Part shown: in pieces, positions 35,352-44,826 of the stretch
Numbering within the stretch: the first letter of the stretch is position 1
Layout of the letters: each line of letters starts with the position of its first letter
NCBI GenBank assembly: GCA_018433775.1
Contig: JAHDQN010000080.1
Coordinates: 55,965 to 119,964, forward strand
Direction: 5' to 3'
DNA: 64,000 nucleotides
Origin: Deltaproteobacteria bacterium
GTDB lineage: Bacteria; Desulfobacterota; Desulfomonilia; UBA1062
The notes under the pieces: generated by a model
Databases searched by the model: none
The model's input: only the letters and a program-made list of their open reading frames with translations
What the model was told of the DNA's origin: nothing
Position numbers and translations under genes: made by a program

Positions 35352-35840
35352 ATGAACTACGATTTCGAGAAGATTCTTTACGTGACCGATTTGTCCGAGA
35401 ATGCAGAGCATGCCTTCGGGTACGCCTTCAGCATCGCCAAGCGGTTTTCCGCAAAGATCACCGTCCTGCATGTGATTGAGGAGTCATCGAGAAGCGCATA
35501 TCCGCTGGTGAGCACCATCCTGGGGGAGAATCAATGGAAAGAGCTGATCGAGAGCAACAAGCAGACAGCCCTTGACACCATCAGACAGCGCCTCAACGAT
35601 ACCTGCTCGGGTATGTGCGATGACGGCGAATTTCGCAAATATGTGGAAGACGTGGTTGTGACCTTCGGCAATGCGGAAAATGTGATTCTCACCATGGTCG
35701 AGAAACAGCAGTTCGATCTCGTCATCATCGGTGCGCACGCTGTGTCCGCTGTAGGCAAGGCTCTGCTGGATTATACCGCCAGGCACGTCGTGCGGCAGTG
35801 CACGAAGCCGGTCTTGATCATTCATCTGCCGAACGATTAG
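35352..35840 (+). CDS. universal stress protein (UspA family)
   Basis: A 162-residue protein with the UspA alpha/beta fold. It starts MNYDFEKILYVTDLS, where the aspartate binds nucleotide in ATP-binding members, and ends with the family pattern VIIGAHAVSA...LLDYTARHVVRQCTKPVLII (two parts, written with a gap). The ATP-binding G-2x-G-9x-G(S/T) motif is partly present (GAHAVSAVGKALLDYTA), so nucleotide binding is uncertain. AGGAG lies 7 bases before the start. It stands alone, divergent from cluster 1. Confidence 0.88.
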   Translation: MNYDFEKILYVTDLSENAEHAFGYAFSIAKRFSAKITVLHVIEESSRSAYPLVSTILGENQWKELIESNKQTALDTIRQRLNDTCSGMCDDGEFRKYVEDVVVTFGNAENVILTMVEKQQFDLVIIGAHAVSAVGKALLDYTARHVVRQCTKPVLIIHLPND

Positions 35841-36129
35841 CCCTGGCGGAAGGAGACGTGCCTCATGTGACGCCCGTGACTGTATCCTGTCACGAGCAAC
35901 GGCTGACCGGTTCCGCCGCCGGGCGCGACAAGGCCACCGGGATGGCCACCGGGACGTTTCTGCTGCGCCTTTCATGCCCTGACCAGTCTTAAAAAACCGG
36001 TCCGGGAATGAAAGGAGATTCTCAATCGCAGCTTGTCCGGGAGCAATGCAGGGGCACTCTCCCCATGATGCCGGAGGGCGCCGGGATAATTACCGCGCAA
36101 GCCCTCCACAGCCGCCTCTGATACAGACG

Positions 36130-36171
36130 CAGGCCGGCCCCGGCAGAGACGTCTCTGCCGGGGCCGGCCTG
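36130..36171. terminator. 42-bp perfect palindrome, likely bidirectional terminator
   Basis: Positions 36130-36150 (starting CAGGCCGGCC and ending GCAGAGAC) are the exact reverse complement of 36151-36171, without a loop. It lies between the convergent UspA and acyl-CoA dehydrogenase genes. There is no T tract, so the mode of termination is not certain; a cruciform-prone or protein-bound site is also possible. The rest of 35841-36261 is empty. Confidence 0.6.
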
Positions 36172-36261
36172 TCTATTCCCTAGCGATATTCGATCAGCCT
36201 TTGACGGTCTTTACACGTTTCCCGTTTCTCCTGATTCCTCTTCCCGAGATCGAGTGCGGCG

Positions 36262-37419
36262 CTAAAAGAGTCCCGAGGAGTCGGACATCAGGGCCCTGCC
36301 GGCAACCATGCGGTTGATCTGATTGGTTCCCTCGAAGATCTGGGTCAGCTTGGCGTCGCGCATGAGCTTCTCGACCACGGCGCCCTTCATATAACCCGAT
36401 CCGGCCAGGATCTGGACGGCATCGGTCGTGACCTTCATTGCGGCATCCGAGGCGAAGTATTTGGCCGAGGCAGCCTCTTTCGAACATCGGATATCGTTGT
36501 CGAGCATCCAGCCGACCTGGAGATAGAGTGCCCGGGAGGCCATGACCAGGGTGTTCATGTCAGCGAGCATGAACTGGATGGCCTGGAAATTGCCGATCGG
36601 CTGGCCGAACTGGACCCGTTCCCGTGCATATGCCACGGATTCGTCAAAGGCCCTCTGGGCGATGCCGGTGGAGATGGCCGTGATATTCGCGCGCCCCCTG
36701 TCGAGGGCCATCATGGCGAGCTTGAAGCCCTGGCCCTCTTCTCCGATCAGGTTTTCCCTGCCGATCTCGACATTGTCGAAGAACAGCTCGGCAACGTTCA
36801 TGGCCCGGTGCCCCATCTTGTCCTCGATCCGGCCCACGGTAATGCCGGGGGTGCTGCGGGGCACGGCAAAGCAGCTGATGCCCCGGGTTCCCCTGCTCTT
36901 GTCGACAGTGGCGAACAGGCACAGGAGATCCGCATACTGACCGTTGGTGATGTAGCACTTGGAGCCGTTTATCACATAGCCGTCGCCTTTTCTTGAGGCC
37001 GTGGTGTTCATGATCCCCGCGTCGGAGCCTGCATGGGGCTCCGTGAGGCAGAAGCACCCGCTCCGGTAGCTCTTCGTCATGTCGCCGATGAACTTCCTCT
37101 GCTGGTCTTCGGTCCCTCCCAGCAGGATGGCGCCCATCGACAGGTGGGAGATCCCTATCACCTGCGATATGGCACAGCATTCGTAGTTCAGGGCCTCGGT
37201 CACCAGGTAGTGCTCGAGATACGACATCCCCGATCCGCCGTACTCCCTGGGGATATTGGTATACATCAGACCGGCCTTGTGCGCCTCTTTGAGAATCTCT
37301 TCCGGATAGGTCCCGTCCCTGTCATACTCGAGCGCCACCGGCCGGATGCGGCCTTTCCCGAACCTTCTTGCAAGATCGACCATGCCCTTCTGCTCTTCGG
37401 TCAAGCTGAAATCTATCAT
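36262..37419 (-). CDS. acyl-CoA dehydrogenase (cluster 2)
   Basis: A 385-residue FAD-linked acyl-CoA dehydrogenase, usual family length. Motifs are CFCLTEPHAGSDAGIMN (near residue 125), GYVINGSKCYITNG (near 150), and QIFEGTNQINRM near the C-terminus, with the catalytic glutamate of FEGT. Two basic patches (RERVQFGQPIGNFQAIQ) bind FAD. CGAGGAG precedes the start at 37419. It is the last gene of cluster 2 and would create the double bond for the MaoC hydratase and SDR steps upstream in the same operon. The substrate is not evident. Confidence 0.93.
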   Translation of the reverse strand: MIDFSLTEEQKGMVDLARRFGKGRIRPVALEYDRDGTYPEEILKEAHKAGLMYTNIPREYGGSGMSYLEHYLVTEALNYECCAISQVIGISHLSMGAILLGGTEDQQRKFIGDMTKSYRSGCFCLTEPHAGSDAGIMNTTASRKGDGYVINGSKCYITNGQYADLLCLFATVDKSRGTRGISCFAVPRSTPGITVGRIEDKMGHRAMNVAELFFDNVEIGRENLIGEEGQGFKLAMMALDRGRANITAISTGIAQRAFDESVAYARERVQFGQPIGNFQAIQFMLADMNTLVMASRALYLQVGWMLDNDIRCSKEAASAKYFASDAAMKVTTDAVQILAGSGYMKGAVVEKLMRDAKLTQIFEGTNQINRMVAGRALMSDSSGLF

Positions 37420-37535
37420 CTTTTCTGCTCCTCGCGTTCTTTGATGGAATATCTTTTGTCTCTGCGGGCCTCCCATCGGAGGATACGCTTCTGTGAACCG
37501 GCACTACTTTCTACGGGTTTTCTCCCGACCTCTGC

Positions 37536-38303
37536 CTAGACAAACCCGTATGCTGTCCATCCTCCATCGATATACACCACCGACCCGGTCATATAGGTCG
37601 CCTCGTCACCGGCCATGTACAGCGCCAGGCCGGTGATCTCTTCCACATTGCCCATCCTGCCCTGCGGAATGCGCCTGTTCAGCGACTCGGTGTCGAGTTT
37701 CCCCTGACGCTTGAGGTCCTGGATGAATTCCGTATTCAGATACCCGGGAGCAATGGCATTTACCCGGATGTTCTTCTCCGCCCATTCCGCGGCCAGGACC
37801 CTGGTGATCATGTCGGTCCCGGCCTTGCTCGCGCAGTAGGCGGCCCTTCGGGGAACCGGGGTCTTCCCGAAGGTCGATGAGATGTTTATGATGCATCCCC
37901 CGGTGCCCCTGTCGATCATATGCCTCGCAGCAGCCTGGCAGCAGAAGAACACCCCGGTGAGGTTCGTTCCTATGGCGTTGTTCCAGTCTTCGTACGAGAG
38001 GCTCTCCGACGGACTGACCATCGAGATCCCGGCATTGTTGATCAGGATATCGATCCTCCCGTAAAGCTCGACTGCCTCGTCTACGGCGGCTCTGATGCTT
38101 TCGGGGTCCTGTACGTTCATGCGCACGGCTGACCCCTCGCCGCCCGATCCGGAGATCGCGCGGCAGATATCGTTCATCGCATCATAAGACCGCCCCGCCA
38201 GAACAACCTTGGAGCCCTCGCCGGCAAATCTCACGGCCAGGGCCTTCCCCAGGCCACGGCTCGCCCCGGTGATCATCGTCACCCTGTCCTTCAGCAGTTT
38301 CAT
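37536..38303 (-). CDS. SDR family oxidoreductase (FabG-like)
   Basis: A 255-residue classical short-chain dehydrogenase. TGASRGLGKALA (near residue 17) binds the cofactor, NNAGISMVSPS (near 90) is the structural motif, and YCASKAGTDMIT (near 155) carries the Tyr-Lys catalytic pair. DGGWTAYGFV ends the protein, as in many FabG-like enzymes. In this cluster it most likely acts as a 3-hydroxyacyl-CoA dehydrogenase between the MaoC hydratase and a later thiolase step; a reductase for another ketone is possible. 107 bases separate it from the MaoC gene. Confidence 0.9.
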   Translation of the reverse strand: MKLLKDRVTMITGASRGLGKALAVRFAGEGSKVVLAGRSYDAMNDICRAISGSGGEGSAVRMNVQDPESIRAAVDEAVELYGRIDILINNAGISMVSPSESLSYEDWNNAIGTNLTGVFFCCQAAARHMIDRGTGGCIINISSTFGKTPVPRRAAYCASKAGTDMITRVLAAEWAEKNIRVNAIAPGYLNTEFIQDLKRQGKLDTESLNRRIPQGRMGNVEEITGLALYMAGDEATYMTGSVVYIDGGWTAYGFV

Positions 38304-38410
38304 ATGTCCCTCACCCGGATTTTTTCGGTACCCGTTCTCTCGTGAAATCCCTTTTCAAGTAATGGCCCCACACGCCGGGGAACTTTTCTGTATCGCTGTC
38401 CCCGCGATGT

Positions 38411-38857
38411 CTACGCGCGCTTCATCATGAGGATCTTGTAGCCCGACTGGACCGTCACCGCGTCCTGATTCACCAGCTCGAAATGGAGCTTCAGGATTCC
38501 CCGGTCTTTCTTCGAAGTGCTGGCGGTCTTTCCCGCGACCCGCACCTTTGCCCGGATAGTGTCGCCAAAAAATACAGGGGAAAGGAATTTCCATTCCTCG
38601 ATACCCAGAAAGGCAACGGTCGTGCCATCGAGGAATCCTGTCCTGAACAGAAGACCGTGGGCTATCGAGAGCCCGAGCAGACCGTGTGCAATCCTTGCCC
38701 CGAATTGATTCCCCCGCGCGGATTCCTGATCGGTGTGCAGTTCGTTGTAATCGCCGGTCATGGAGGCGAACATCACGACATCGGCCTCGGTTATGGTTCT
38801 GGCAGGAGTTTCGAACTCCTCGTTTTCTCTCCAGTCTTCGAAGTATCTCCCTCTCAT
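38411..38857 (-). CDS. MaoC-like hot-dog fold enoyl-CoA hydratase
   Basis: A 148-residue hydratase of the MaoC family. VVMFASMTGDYNELHTDQE (near residue 28) holds the catalytic aspartate and histidine, and ARIAHGLLGLSIAHGL (near 60) is the second family block. It should hydrate a 2-enoyl-CoA to an (R)-3-hydroxyacyl-CoA. The ATG at 38857 has AAGG nine bases upstream; a GTG three codons earlier is also possible. Its partners are the SDR and acyl-CoA dehydrogenase genes downstream. Confidence 0.9.
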   Translation of the reverse strand: MRGRYFEDWRENEEFETPARTITEADVVMFASMTGDYNELHTDQESARGNQFGARIAHGLLGLSIAHGLLFRTGFLDGTTVAFLGIEEWKFLSPVFFGDTIRAKVRVAGKTASTSKKDRGILKLHFELVNQDAVTVQSGYKILMMKRA

Positions 38858-39387
38858 CGCTCGCACCTTTTCCGGTTTTTCCGGCTATTGCACGGCCGGC
38901 ACGATCCGTCCCCTGATACCCGGCAGCGCCCTGCCTTGGAGATCCTCTCACACGGGGGACAGAGACACTGCATGACCTCGGATATCCCTCGCAGGCCGAC
39001 GGCCCGGCTCTCTTCCAGGCATCAGAGCCGGATCCCTTCGGCGGATCAAGGAACTCTCAGTCGTTCCGAAGGCAACCTCTCTCACCGGCAGGCCCACCTC
39101 GCCTCACCGCACCCTGGTTCGCTCACATGGGACGGTCTCGAGGGGAGATATCCCATGCACGTGATATCTATCTGCAGCAAATTTGGGACCGGGGCCTGCA
39201 TCACGAGATAAAAATGCATGAACGTTCGGTGTCTCTTTTCCATCTCGCACAACAGCAGCGTTCGATCGATTTTCTCCTGTGTCACTCGTGATACAGGCCC
39301 ATCTGCCCGGGTTACACCTCTCGTACCGTTTCACGGCTGATCTATCCTCTTCATGGGTGCTGCTTCTCGGTATGCCGGAGGGCCTCT
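38858..39387. other. Gap between MaoC and DctM genes
   Basis: A 530-base interval inside cluster 2 with no gene I can support. I looked for a second TTGACA-type promoter here and did not find one, so the MaoC gene may be read from the TRAP promoter or from a weaker one I cannot see. Confidence 0.4.
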
Positions 39388-40707
39388 TCAGCTTCCATAA
39401 ATCAGCCTCGGCAGCCAGAGCGCTATCTGCGGGAAGATCGACACAATCACCACGCCAAGGATTTGCAGGATAATAAAGGGGATAACGGCTATATATATCT
39501 CCTTTATTCCTATTCCCACCGGCGCGATGCTCTTGAGGTAGAAGAGGTTGTAACCGAAGGGGGGTGATATGTAGGCAGCCTGCATGTTCATGATAAACAC
39601 AATGCCGAACCATACGGGGTCATATCCCATGGCGGCCACGACGGGCGTGAGTATGGGTGCGGTTATCATAACGATGGCCGAGGGGTCGAGCAGCATACCC
39701 AGGCAGAAGAATATGACCTGGATGATAATGAACACTCCCCAGTATCCGAACGGCAGATTCTGTACCAGGCCGCTGATGAACTGCGTGGCCCCCAGTGCGA
39801 TGTAGATGGTCGAAAAACAATAGGCGCCGATGACGATCCACATCACCATGCCGGAGAGCTTGAGCGTTCCCAGAGAGATGTCCCTGAATTTCTCCCAGGA
39901 GAGATTGCCGCCGATGACCATCAGGATGAAGCTGCCCGCGGCCCCGATCGCCGCGCCCTCGGTCGGGGTGGCGATGCCCGAGAAGATCGAGCCCAGCACG
40001 GCGCTGATAAGCAATAGAGGAGCGATAACAGCCCGTGTCGCCCTGATCTTCTCCCGGAACGGAAGGGCCTCCTCCTCGGTCATGCCGGGGCCGTTCTCAG
40101 GCTTAAGCTTGCATAAGATAAGCGTATAGGCGATGAACAGCGAAGCGAGCATGAGTCCTGGAACAAGACCGCCGGCGAAAAGCCGTCCGACCGAGACCTG
40201 GCAGATCATGCCGTAGATGATCATGGTGATGCTGGGCGGTATGAGGATGCCCAGGGCTCCGCCTGCGCCGATGCACCCGAGGGCCAGCTGTTTGTTATAG
40301 CTCCGGGCGAGCATTGCCGGTAGCGCGATAAGACCCATGGTGATCGTCCCTGCTCCACCGATTCCTGTCATCGCGGCAAAGAGCGTGCATACGATGATGG
40401 CGGCCACGGCCAGGCCTCCGCCGACTCTGCCGCCCCACACATAGAACGCATTGAAGAGCTTGTCAGCGATACCCGAATACTGCAGGATATACCCCATGAG
40501 CACGAAGAGGGGAACGGAGAGGAGGCCGAAGGACATCATGGCCTTCCCGAAGATCAGCGTGGGTATCACCGACATCGCGCCTGGGCCCCACAGGAAATAG
40601 GTGAAAACAACGCCGATGAATCCCAGCACGAACGTAATGGGAAGCCCCGATGCCAGGCCGGCGACCATGGCGATCGTCAGCAGGATGGTAATCGTACCCG
40701 GTTCCAT
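39388..40707 (-). CDS. dctM: TRAP transporter large permease subunit DctM
   Basis: A 439-residue membrane protein of the DctM family, which with DctQ forms the Na+-driven carboxylate importer. It has about twelve hydrophobic helices and the family blocks GIGGAGTITMGLIALPAML, CIGAGGALGILIPPSITMIIYG and MLLDPSAIVMITAPILTPV. Length is typical. Its ATG shares one base with the stop of dctQ, so the two are co-translated. It is the third TRAP gene, followed after 530 bases by the MaoC gene. Confidence 0.95.
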   Translation of the reverse strand: MEPGTITILLTIAMVAGLASGLPITFVLGFIGVVFTYFLWGPGAMSVIPTLIFGKAMMSFGLLSVPLFVLMGYILQYSGIADKLFNAFYVWGGRVGGGLAVAAIIVCTLFAAMTGIGGAGTITMGLIALPAMLARSYNKQLALGCIGAGGALGILIPPSITMIIYGMICQVSVGRLFAGGLVPGLMLASLFIAYTLILCKLKPENGPGMTEEEALPFREKIRATRAVIAPLLLISAVLGSIFSGIATPTEGAAIGAAGSFILMVIGGNLSWEKFRDISLGTLKLSGMVMWIVIGAYCFSTIYIALGATQFISGLVQNLPFGYWGVFIIIQVIFFCLGMLLDPSAIVMITAPILTPVVAAMGYDPVWFGIVFIMNMQAAYISPPFGYNLFYLKSIAPVGIGIKEIYIAVIPFIILQILGVVIVSIFPQIALWLPRLIYGS

Positions 40708-41213
40708 TATTCACCCTTCCTTTCGCCGTCAATGAGCGTCAGAATGTCGGCCAGGAAAAGCGCTATCCCCTGAAGGAGCAACAGCGCGGCACCAAAGGGA
40801 ATCGCGAGCTTGACCGGCCAGACCAGCGGGTGCCAGGTGCTGATCGACCGTTCCTGCAGCATGTACGAGCGTGCTGCGAAGTCCCATCCGAGCCACAGCA
40901 GGACACCGGCGAAAAAGAAGATGGCGGGAAAGGTGATGATGTTCATGATGGCCTTGCCCCGGTCCGAGAGGCGGGTATAGAAGAGGTCCATATTGACATG
41001 GGCCTTTTCCTTCAGCGCATAGGCCCCGCTCGTTATGGTCAGAACGGCAAAGACCATGACGCTGATTTCGTGCGCCCATATCGTCGGCCTGTTCAGGAAG
41101 TTTCTCATGACGACCTCCCAAACGATGATCACCGTCAGAATCCACGGGAACCACATAAGAACAAGGCCGGTTACATCCGTTATTTTTGAGATGATCCGAA
41201 TACATGCACGCAT
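40707..41213 (-). CDS. dctQ: TRAP transporter small permease subunit DctQ
   Basis: A 168-residue membrane protein with four predicted helices, the usual DctQ layout. The block EISVMVFAVLTITSGAYALKEKAHVNMD (near residue 45) is typical of the family. It pairs with DctM, whose gene overlaps its end, and together with DctP it should take up an organic acid. A stable hairpin lies between its start and the dctP stop. Confidence 0.93.
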   Translation of the reverse strand: MRACIRIISKITDVTGLVLMWFPWILTVIIVWEVVMRNFLNRPTIWAHEISVMVFAVLTITSGAYALKEKAHVNMDLFYTRLSDRGKAIMNIITFPAIFFFAGVLLWLGWDFAARSYMLQERSISTWHPLVWPVKLAIPFGAALLLLQGIALFLADILTLIDGERKGE

Positions 41214-41269
41214 AGTATCTCCCTGGTTGCTCGTGTTATCTGTTCTGAGAACTGCCGAAAACAGGCATG

Positions 41270-41322
41270 AAGAGGGAGCGCCGTTTCCCCCTAAAGAAGG
41301 CCGGGAAACGTTGCTCCCTCTT
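41270..41322 (-). promoter_or_regulatory. Intercistronic hairpin between dctP and dctQ
   Basis: AAGAGGGAGC and GCTCCCTCTT form a 10-bp outer stem with further pairing inside (GTTTCCC with GGGAAAC). It lies in the 118-base gap after dctP. In TRAP operons such stem-loops are often placed to make the binding protein more abundant than the permease; this role is inferred here. Confidence 0.7.
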
Positions 41323-41331
41323 CTTGTATCG

Positions 41332-42393
41332 CTAATCCAGGTATCCCATGGTTCTCATGTATTCTTTTGTCATCTCGACCAGCTTGGCCGATGCTGGGCT
41401 TCTCTTCGCCTCTTTCTCCCACAGTGCGTGAGCGGCCTTCTCGGCCTTTTTCAGCTCTTCGCCCTTGAGTTCGTTCAGCTTCACGCCGGCCTTCTTCATC
41501 TGGGTCAGCCCCCACTGTTCTCCCGTCCAGTTCTGATGATAGGTGTGGTTCAGCCCGGCGATGATCACCGCCTGCTCGAGGGCGACCTTGAGGTCATCCG
41601 GCAGAGAGTTCCAGGCCCTTTCGTTCACGATCACGTTCGCACAGTTGATGGGATTGATGGGAGGCCAGAGAAAGTTCTTGGCCACTTCATGGAACTTCAC
41701 GCTGTACATCGCAATCGCACTTCCCCAGCTTACCCCGTCGAGGGCACCGGTCTGGAGAGAGGTGTAGGTTTCTTCTCCGGGGATGAACACGCCATTGCCG
41801 CCGAACTGCTCGATCCAGTCCATCATGAGCCCCGATGCACGGACCTTCTTTCCCTTGATATCGTCGAGCGTGTTGATGGGATTCTTGAACATGAACGAGC
41901 CGGGCCAGCAGTCCACACCGGTAGTGAGCAGATACACACCCTGTTTCTTGTACTCCTCTCTCAGAACGTCGATGGCGCGCCAGCCGCCGAATATGTTCGG
42001 GAGCTTCTTGCCGTACATGAAGTTGTACAATTCGTTGGGGGTCCTGATCCCGAACGGGAGACCGTACTCCACGGCTGCCGCCGGGATGACGCCCTGGTAG
42101 GTATACGAAGAGGCGAGGCCCATCTCGATCACGCCCATCTTCACCGAATCCAGGATGTCGGGGGTCGCTACCAGCTCACCGCCCCAGTACATCTTGATCT
42201 GGAGCCGCCCGTTGGTCATCGCGGGCAGGGTCTTCTCGAACATCTCCACATAATAAGCCATCCCGGGCTCGGCAGGGCTGCGCCATGCCTGCAGCTTCCA
42301 CTTGTAGACCTTCTCTGCGGCATGGACAGAAAGAGCACCGCTCAGAAGTATCGCAACCGCCAGAACCACGATCCCTAGAACCCTTTTTTTCAT
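41332..42393 (-). CDS. dctP: TRAP transporter substrate-binding protein DctP
   Basis: A 353-residue periplasmic binding protein. It begins with a signal peptide (KKRVLGIVVLAVAILLSGALSVHA, residues 2-25, cut before AEKVYKW). The family blocks include ELVATPDILDSVKMGVIEMGLAS (near residue 80), GKKVRASGLMMDWIEQFGG (near 175) with the conserved arginine that holds the substrate carboxylate, and TGALDGVSWG (near 210). AAGGAGG lies 8 bases before the start. It is the first gene of cluster 2, about 250 bases after its promoter, so the leader is long. The carboxylate it binds is likely the substrate of the catabolic genes. Confidence 0.95.
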   Translation of the reverse strand: MKKRVLGIVVLAVAILLSGALSVHAAEKVYKWKLQAWRSPAEPGMAYYVEMFEKTLPAMTNGRLQIKMYWGGELVATPDILDSVKMGVIEMGLASSYTYQGVIPAAAVEYGLPFGIRTPNELYNFMYGKKLPNIFGGWRAIDVLREEYKKQGVYLLTTGVDCWPGSFMFKNPINTLDDIKGKKVRASGLMMDWIEQFGGNGVFIPGEETYTSLQTGALDGVSWGSAIAMYSVKFHEVAKNFLWPPINPINCANVIVNERAWNSLPDDLKVALEQAVIIAGLNHTYHQNWTGEQWGLTQMKKAGVKLNELKGEELKKAEKAAHALWEKEAKRSPASAKLVEMTKEYMRTMGYLD

Positions 42394-42646
42394 AACAGCC
42401 TCCTTCCTTTTCGTGTAGCACATAGTTGGTCGTTTCTGACACACTGGCATATTCATGATCCCTTACGGATCATTCACCGATGTCTGAGGAGGAGAAAGCA
42501 ATGTGCAGTCCCAGAGCCCGCTTACATCATGCACGCGACTCGAAATACACGGTATCGATCATTTCAAGCTCCCTCAGAAATTTATTTCCTGCGCCCGCCC
42601 TTATTTGAAATAAATCTTATTTATTTTTTATTTCATATTGAATTGC
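42394..42646 (-). other. Long leader of the dctP transcript
   Basis: From the promoter to the dctP start lie about 250 transcribed bases with no gene. It may hold regulatory structure; I did not find a recognisable riboswitch. Confidence 0.3.
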
Positions 42647-42675
42647 ATTCTATTTATTATAAACACCCTTGTCAA
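42647..42675 (-). promoter_or_regulatory. Sigma-70 promoter of the TRAP cluster
   Basis: On the minus strand TTGACA (42675-42670) and TAGAAT (42652-42647) are 17 bases apart. The element and its flanks closely match the cluster 1 promoter at 34658-34686. Confidence 0.8.
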
Positions 42676-43790
42676 CTACTTTGTTTTTTTGATTATCCAA
42701 TTATTCATCCATCATTCGCCATGTTGAGTTTTTGTGAATTATTTTATTCGTTTAAATAATGATACCTGGATGCAGCCTGCCCTCCTGCCACCTCTATTCA
42801 TACAACAGGTGCTGGGCTGCCATTGTAATATCATTCATTATTATCTTATTATTAACCATATTAATTCCATCCGGCATGCCTTTCCGCTGTCCGGCGATAC
42901 GCGCAATACCCTGATTCAGGCCATGCGACCGGCAGGAGATTCTTTTCCGTGAGCGTAGCCTCATTCCCTGCTGCCCGCAGAAAACGGGCTCGTATCTGCA
43001 GTGATCGCTCCGGCATCCAGACGCCTGTTCCCCCGTCCAACAAAGTCCCCTGTGCGGTTCTGTTCACACGGCTTCCACGCCGGCCGAGGAAACGGGGGGC
43101 TGAGATGCATGTGATCCGGGAGCGCACCGTACGGTCAGGGTGCCGGATCGAAGACTCGCGAGGAACATCCACTGCCGTGGAACACGAAAGGCCGTGACCA
43201 GAGGGCATCCGGAATGCAACGCCCTGGAGATCATCCTCGAATCGGATTCGGGGAGGTTGGTCCGCCGGGAGAACCCGGCCTTCCATTGCTCAGGGCTGGA
43301 TCCTGCCTGCATCGTCCTGCCGCCCCGATGGAATCCGGACTCCGCGTGCACGGACCTCTTCGCCTGCTTCATCAAGAGGGCTTTGGGACCGCCTTGGCAA
43401 GAATGCGATTCAGGTCTGTGGCTTCATCAAATGATTATATCGCTTTCCTTCAAGGCTCCAAGACCGGTCAGGTGTCGCGGTCGATCAGATAGACAGCCCC
43501 CGGGACGAGGACGACCTGAACCACGAGAACCTTCCTGACGGACAACTTTCCGTATTTCCCCCGGCTCATGAAAGCTTCTGCCATATGCATCCGGCATTGA
43601 ACAGACACTGCCGGCCTCTCCGGCACCGGAAGGGGCAAGGGAGCTTGGAAACGAAAAACCTCTCGGTGTTCTCAGTCACTATGCGGAGAAATCCGATAAC
43701 CGACATCATTCCCGCAAGCCCGATGCACGGCGCGTCCGGGGATATCGACAGCCGTCTTCCGTGTCTCGCCGATCCGGCTGAGATCAGGCC
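42676..43790. other. Region without a supported gene
   Basis: About 1.1 kb between the TRAP promoter and the exonuclease gene. It begins AT-rich and becomes GC-rich after 42880. Several short frames are open on both strands, but none has a ribosome site with a recognisable product. Confidence 0.4.
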
Positions 43791-44471
43791 TTATGCCTTC
43801 CTCTGCCCGACAAGCGCCAGCCTCTCAAGGAGTTCGTCCGGACCGGGCTTGCGTCTCGAGGGCCGGAGCGGGGGAACCTTGAGCCTGCCTTCGGCGCACT
43901 GTATCACCTCTTCGAGGCGGGATACCTGGTGGCTCAGGAGATGCGGGCCGATCTTTTCTCTCAGAAGGCGCACGACCATGTCCACATCGTCCAGGGCGTG
44001 GTGCTTCTGCTGCTTCGCGATCCCGAACGCCTTGAGCACCGTGATCAGCCGGTAGTTGTAGAGGCGCGGCACCACGTTGCGGACAAGGTTGAGCACACAG
44101 AACCCGGGCCGCGGGGTATCGGGCATGCCCATGCGCCGGAAGGTGGGCGCCAGCACCCGGTCCCAGTCAAAGGAGAGATTATACGAGGCCAGAGGCAGAT
44201 CGCGGACAAAGAGACGGAACCGCTCAAGGGTCTCCCGCGGGGGGCTGCCCTGCTCTCTGAGATAGCTCCGGGTGTAGCTGTGGATCCGCACGGCGGCGGG
44301 CTCCAGGGGAACGTCGAAGTCTATGAGCTCCCTGAACGGCTCACCCTCGGGCTCCCACCCCTGCATGATCCGGGCGGCAATCTCTACCGGGTACACCGGA
44401 TCGTTGAGCCCGGTTGTTTCGGTGTCGATGAGCACCCATCGGTCTGCATGATTATTTCCGCTGTCTGTCAC
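43791..44471 (-). CDS. DnaQ-like DEDDh 3'-5' exonuclease
   Basis: A 226-residue protein whose exonuclease domain spans roughly residues 13-165. Exo I is WVLIDTETTGL (with the two acids DxE), Exo II is around SYNLSFDWDRVL, and Exo III is HHALDDVDMV, giving the DEDDh set. It is not a full polymerase proofreader or a RNase T; it may trim DNA or RNA ends. I chose the GTG at 44471 because AAGGGGG lies before it; the frame stays open to 44648, but that extension reads like a shadow. It may be read with the selenoprotein gene 355 bases upstream, though a hairpin lies between them. Confidence 0.85.
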   Translation of the reverse strand: MTDSGNNHADRWVLIDTETTGLNDPVYPVEIAARIMQGWEPEGEPFRELIDFDVPLEPAAVRIHSYTRSYLREQGSPPRETLERFRLFVRDLPLASYNLSFDWDRVLAPTFRRMGMPDTPRPGFCVLNLVRNVVPRLYNYRLITVLKAFGIAKQQKHHALDDVDMVVRLLREKIGPHLLSHQVSRLEEVIQCAEGRLKVPPLRPSRRKPGPDELLERLALVGQRKA

Positions 44472-44786
44472 CTGTTCAACCCCCTTGATAGAGAAGATGA
44501 ACCCTCCATTGCACCTGGGCACAAGGGCCATGCCAACGCACCTTGATAGCCTTGTATGGATATCGAACAAAATACACGCAAGCACAAGAAAGAAATGAAC
44601 GGCATGGGAAAACGCCAGCCCGGAAAGCCCGGCACGAGCGGATCCCATTGTATGGCATGTCGCTTGGGGGCGGGAATTTCTCCTGCCCCGGGGAAGAGAA
44701 AGACAGCGCAGGAAAGGACCGGCTCATGCCGCCCCGGGAAGGGCAGCCTCTCTCGCGTGGCCTGTCCCGCTCGCGCGCGGCCGATA

Positions 44787-44819
44787 ATGCGGGCAGGCGG
44801 GCCAGGAAAAGGCCCGCAT
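44787..44819 (-). terminator. Hairpin after the selenoprotein candidate
   Basis: ATGCGGGC and GCCCGCAT pair around a 17-base loop, 8 bases after the candidate's final stop on the minus strand. The T tract is short, so termination is only probable. Confidence 0.5.
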
Positions 44820-44826
44820 GCCCGGG

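Noticed and set aside
35075..35479. 134-codon frame overlapping the UspA gene
   Set aside because: It overlaps a real gene in another frame and has no recognisable content.
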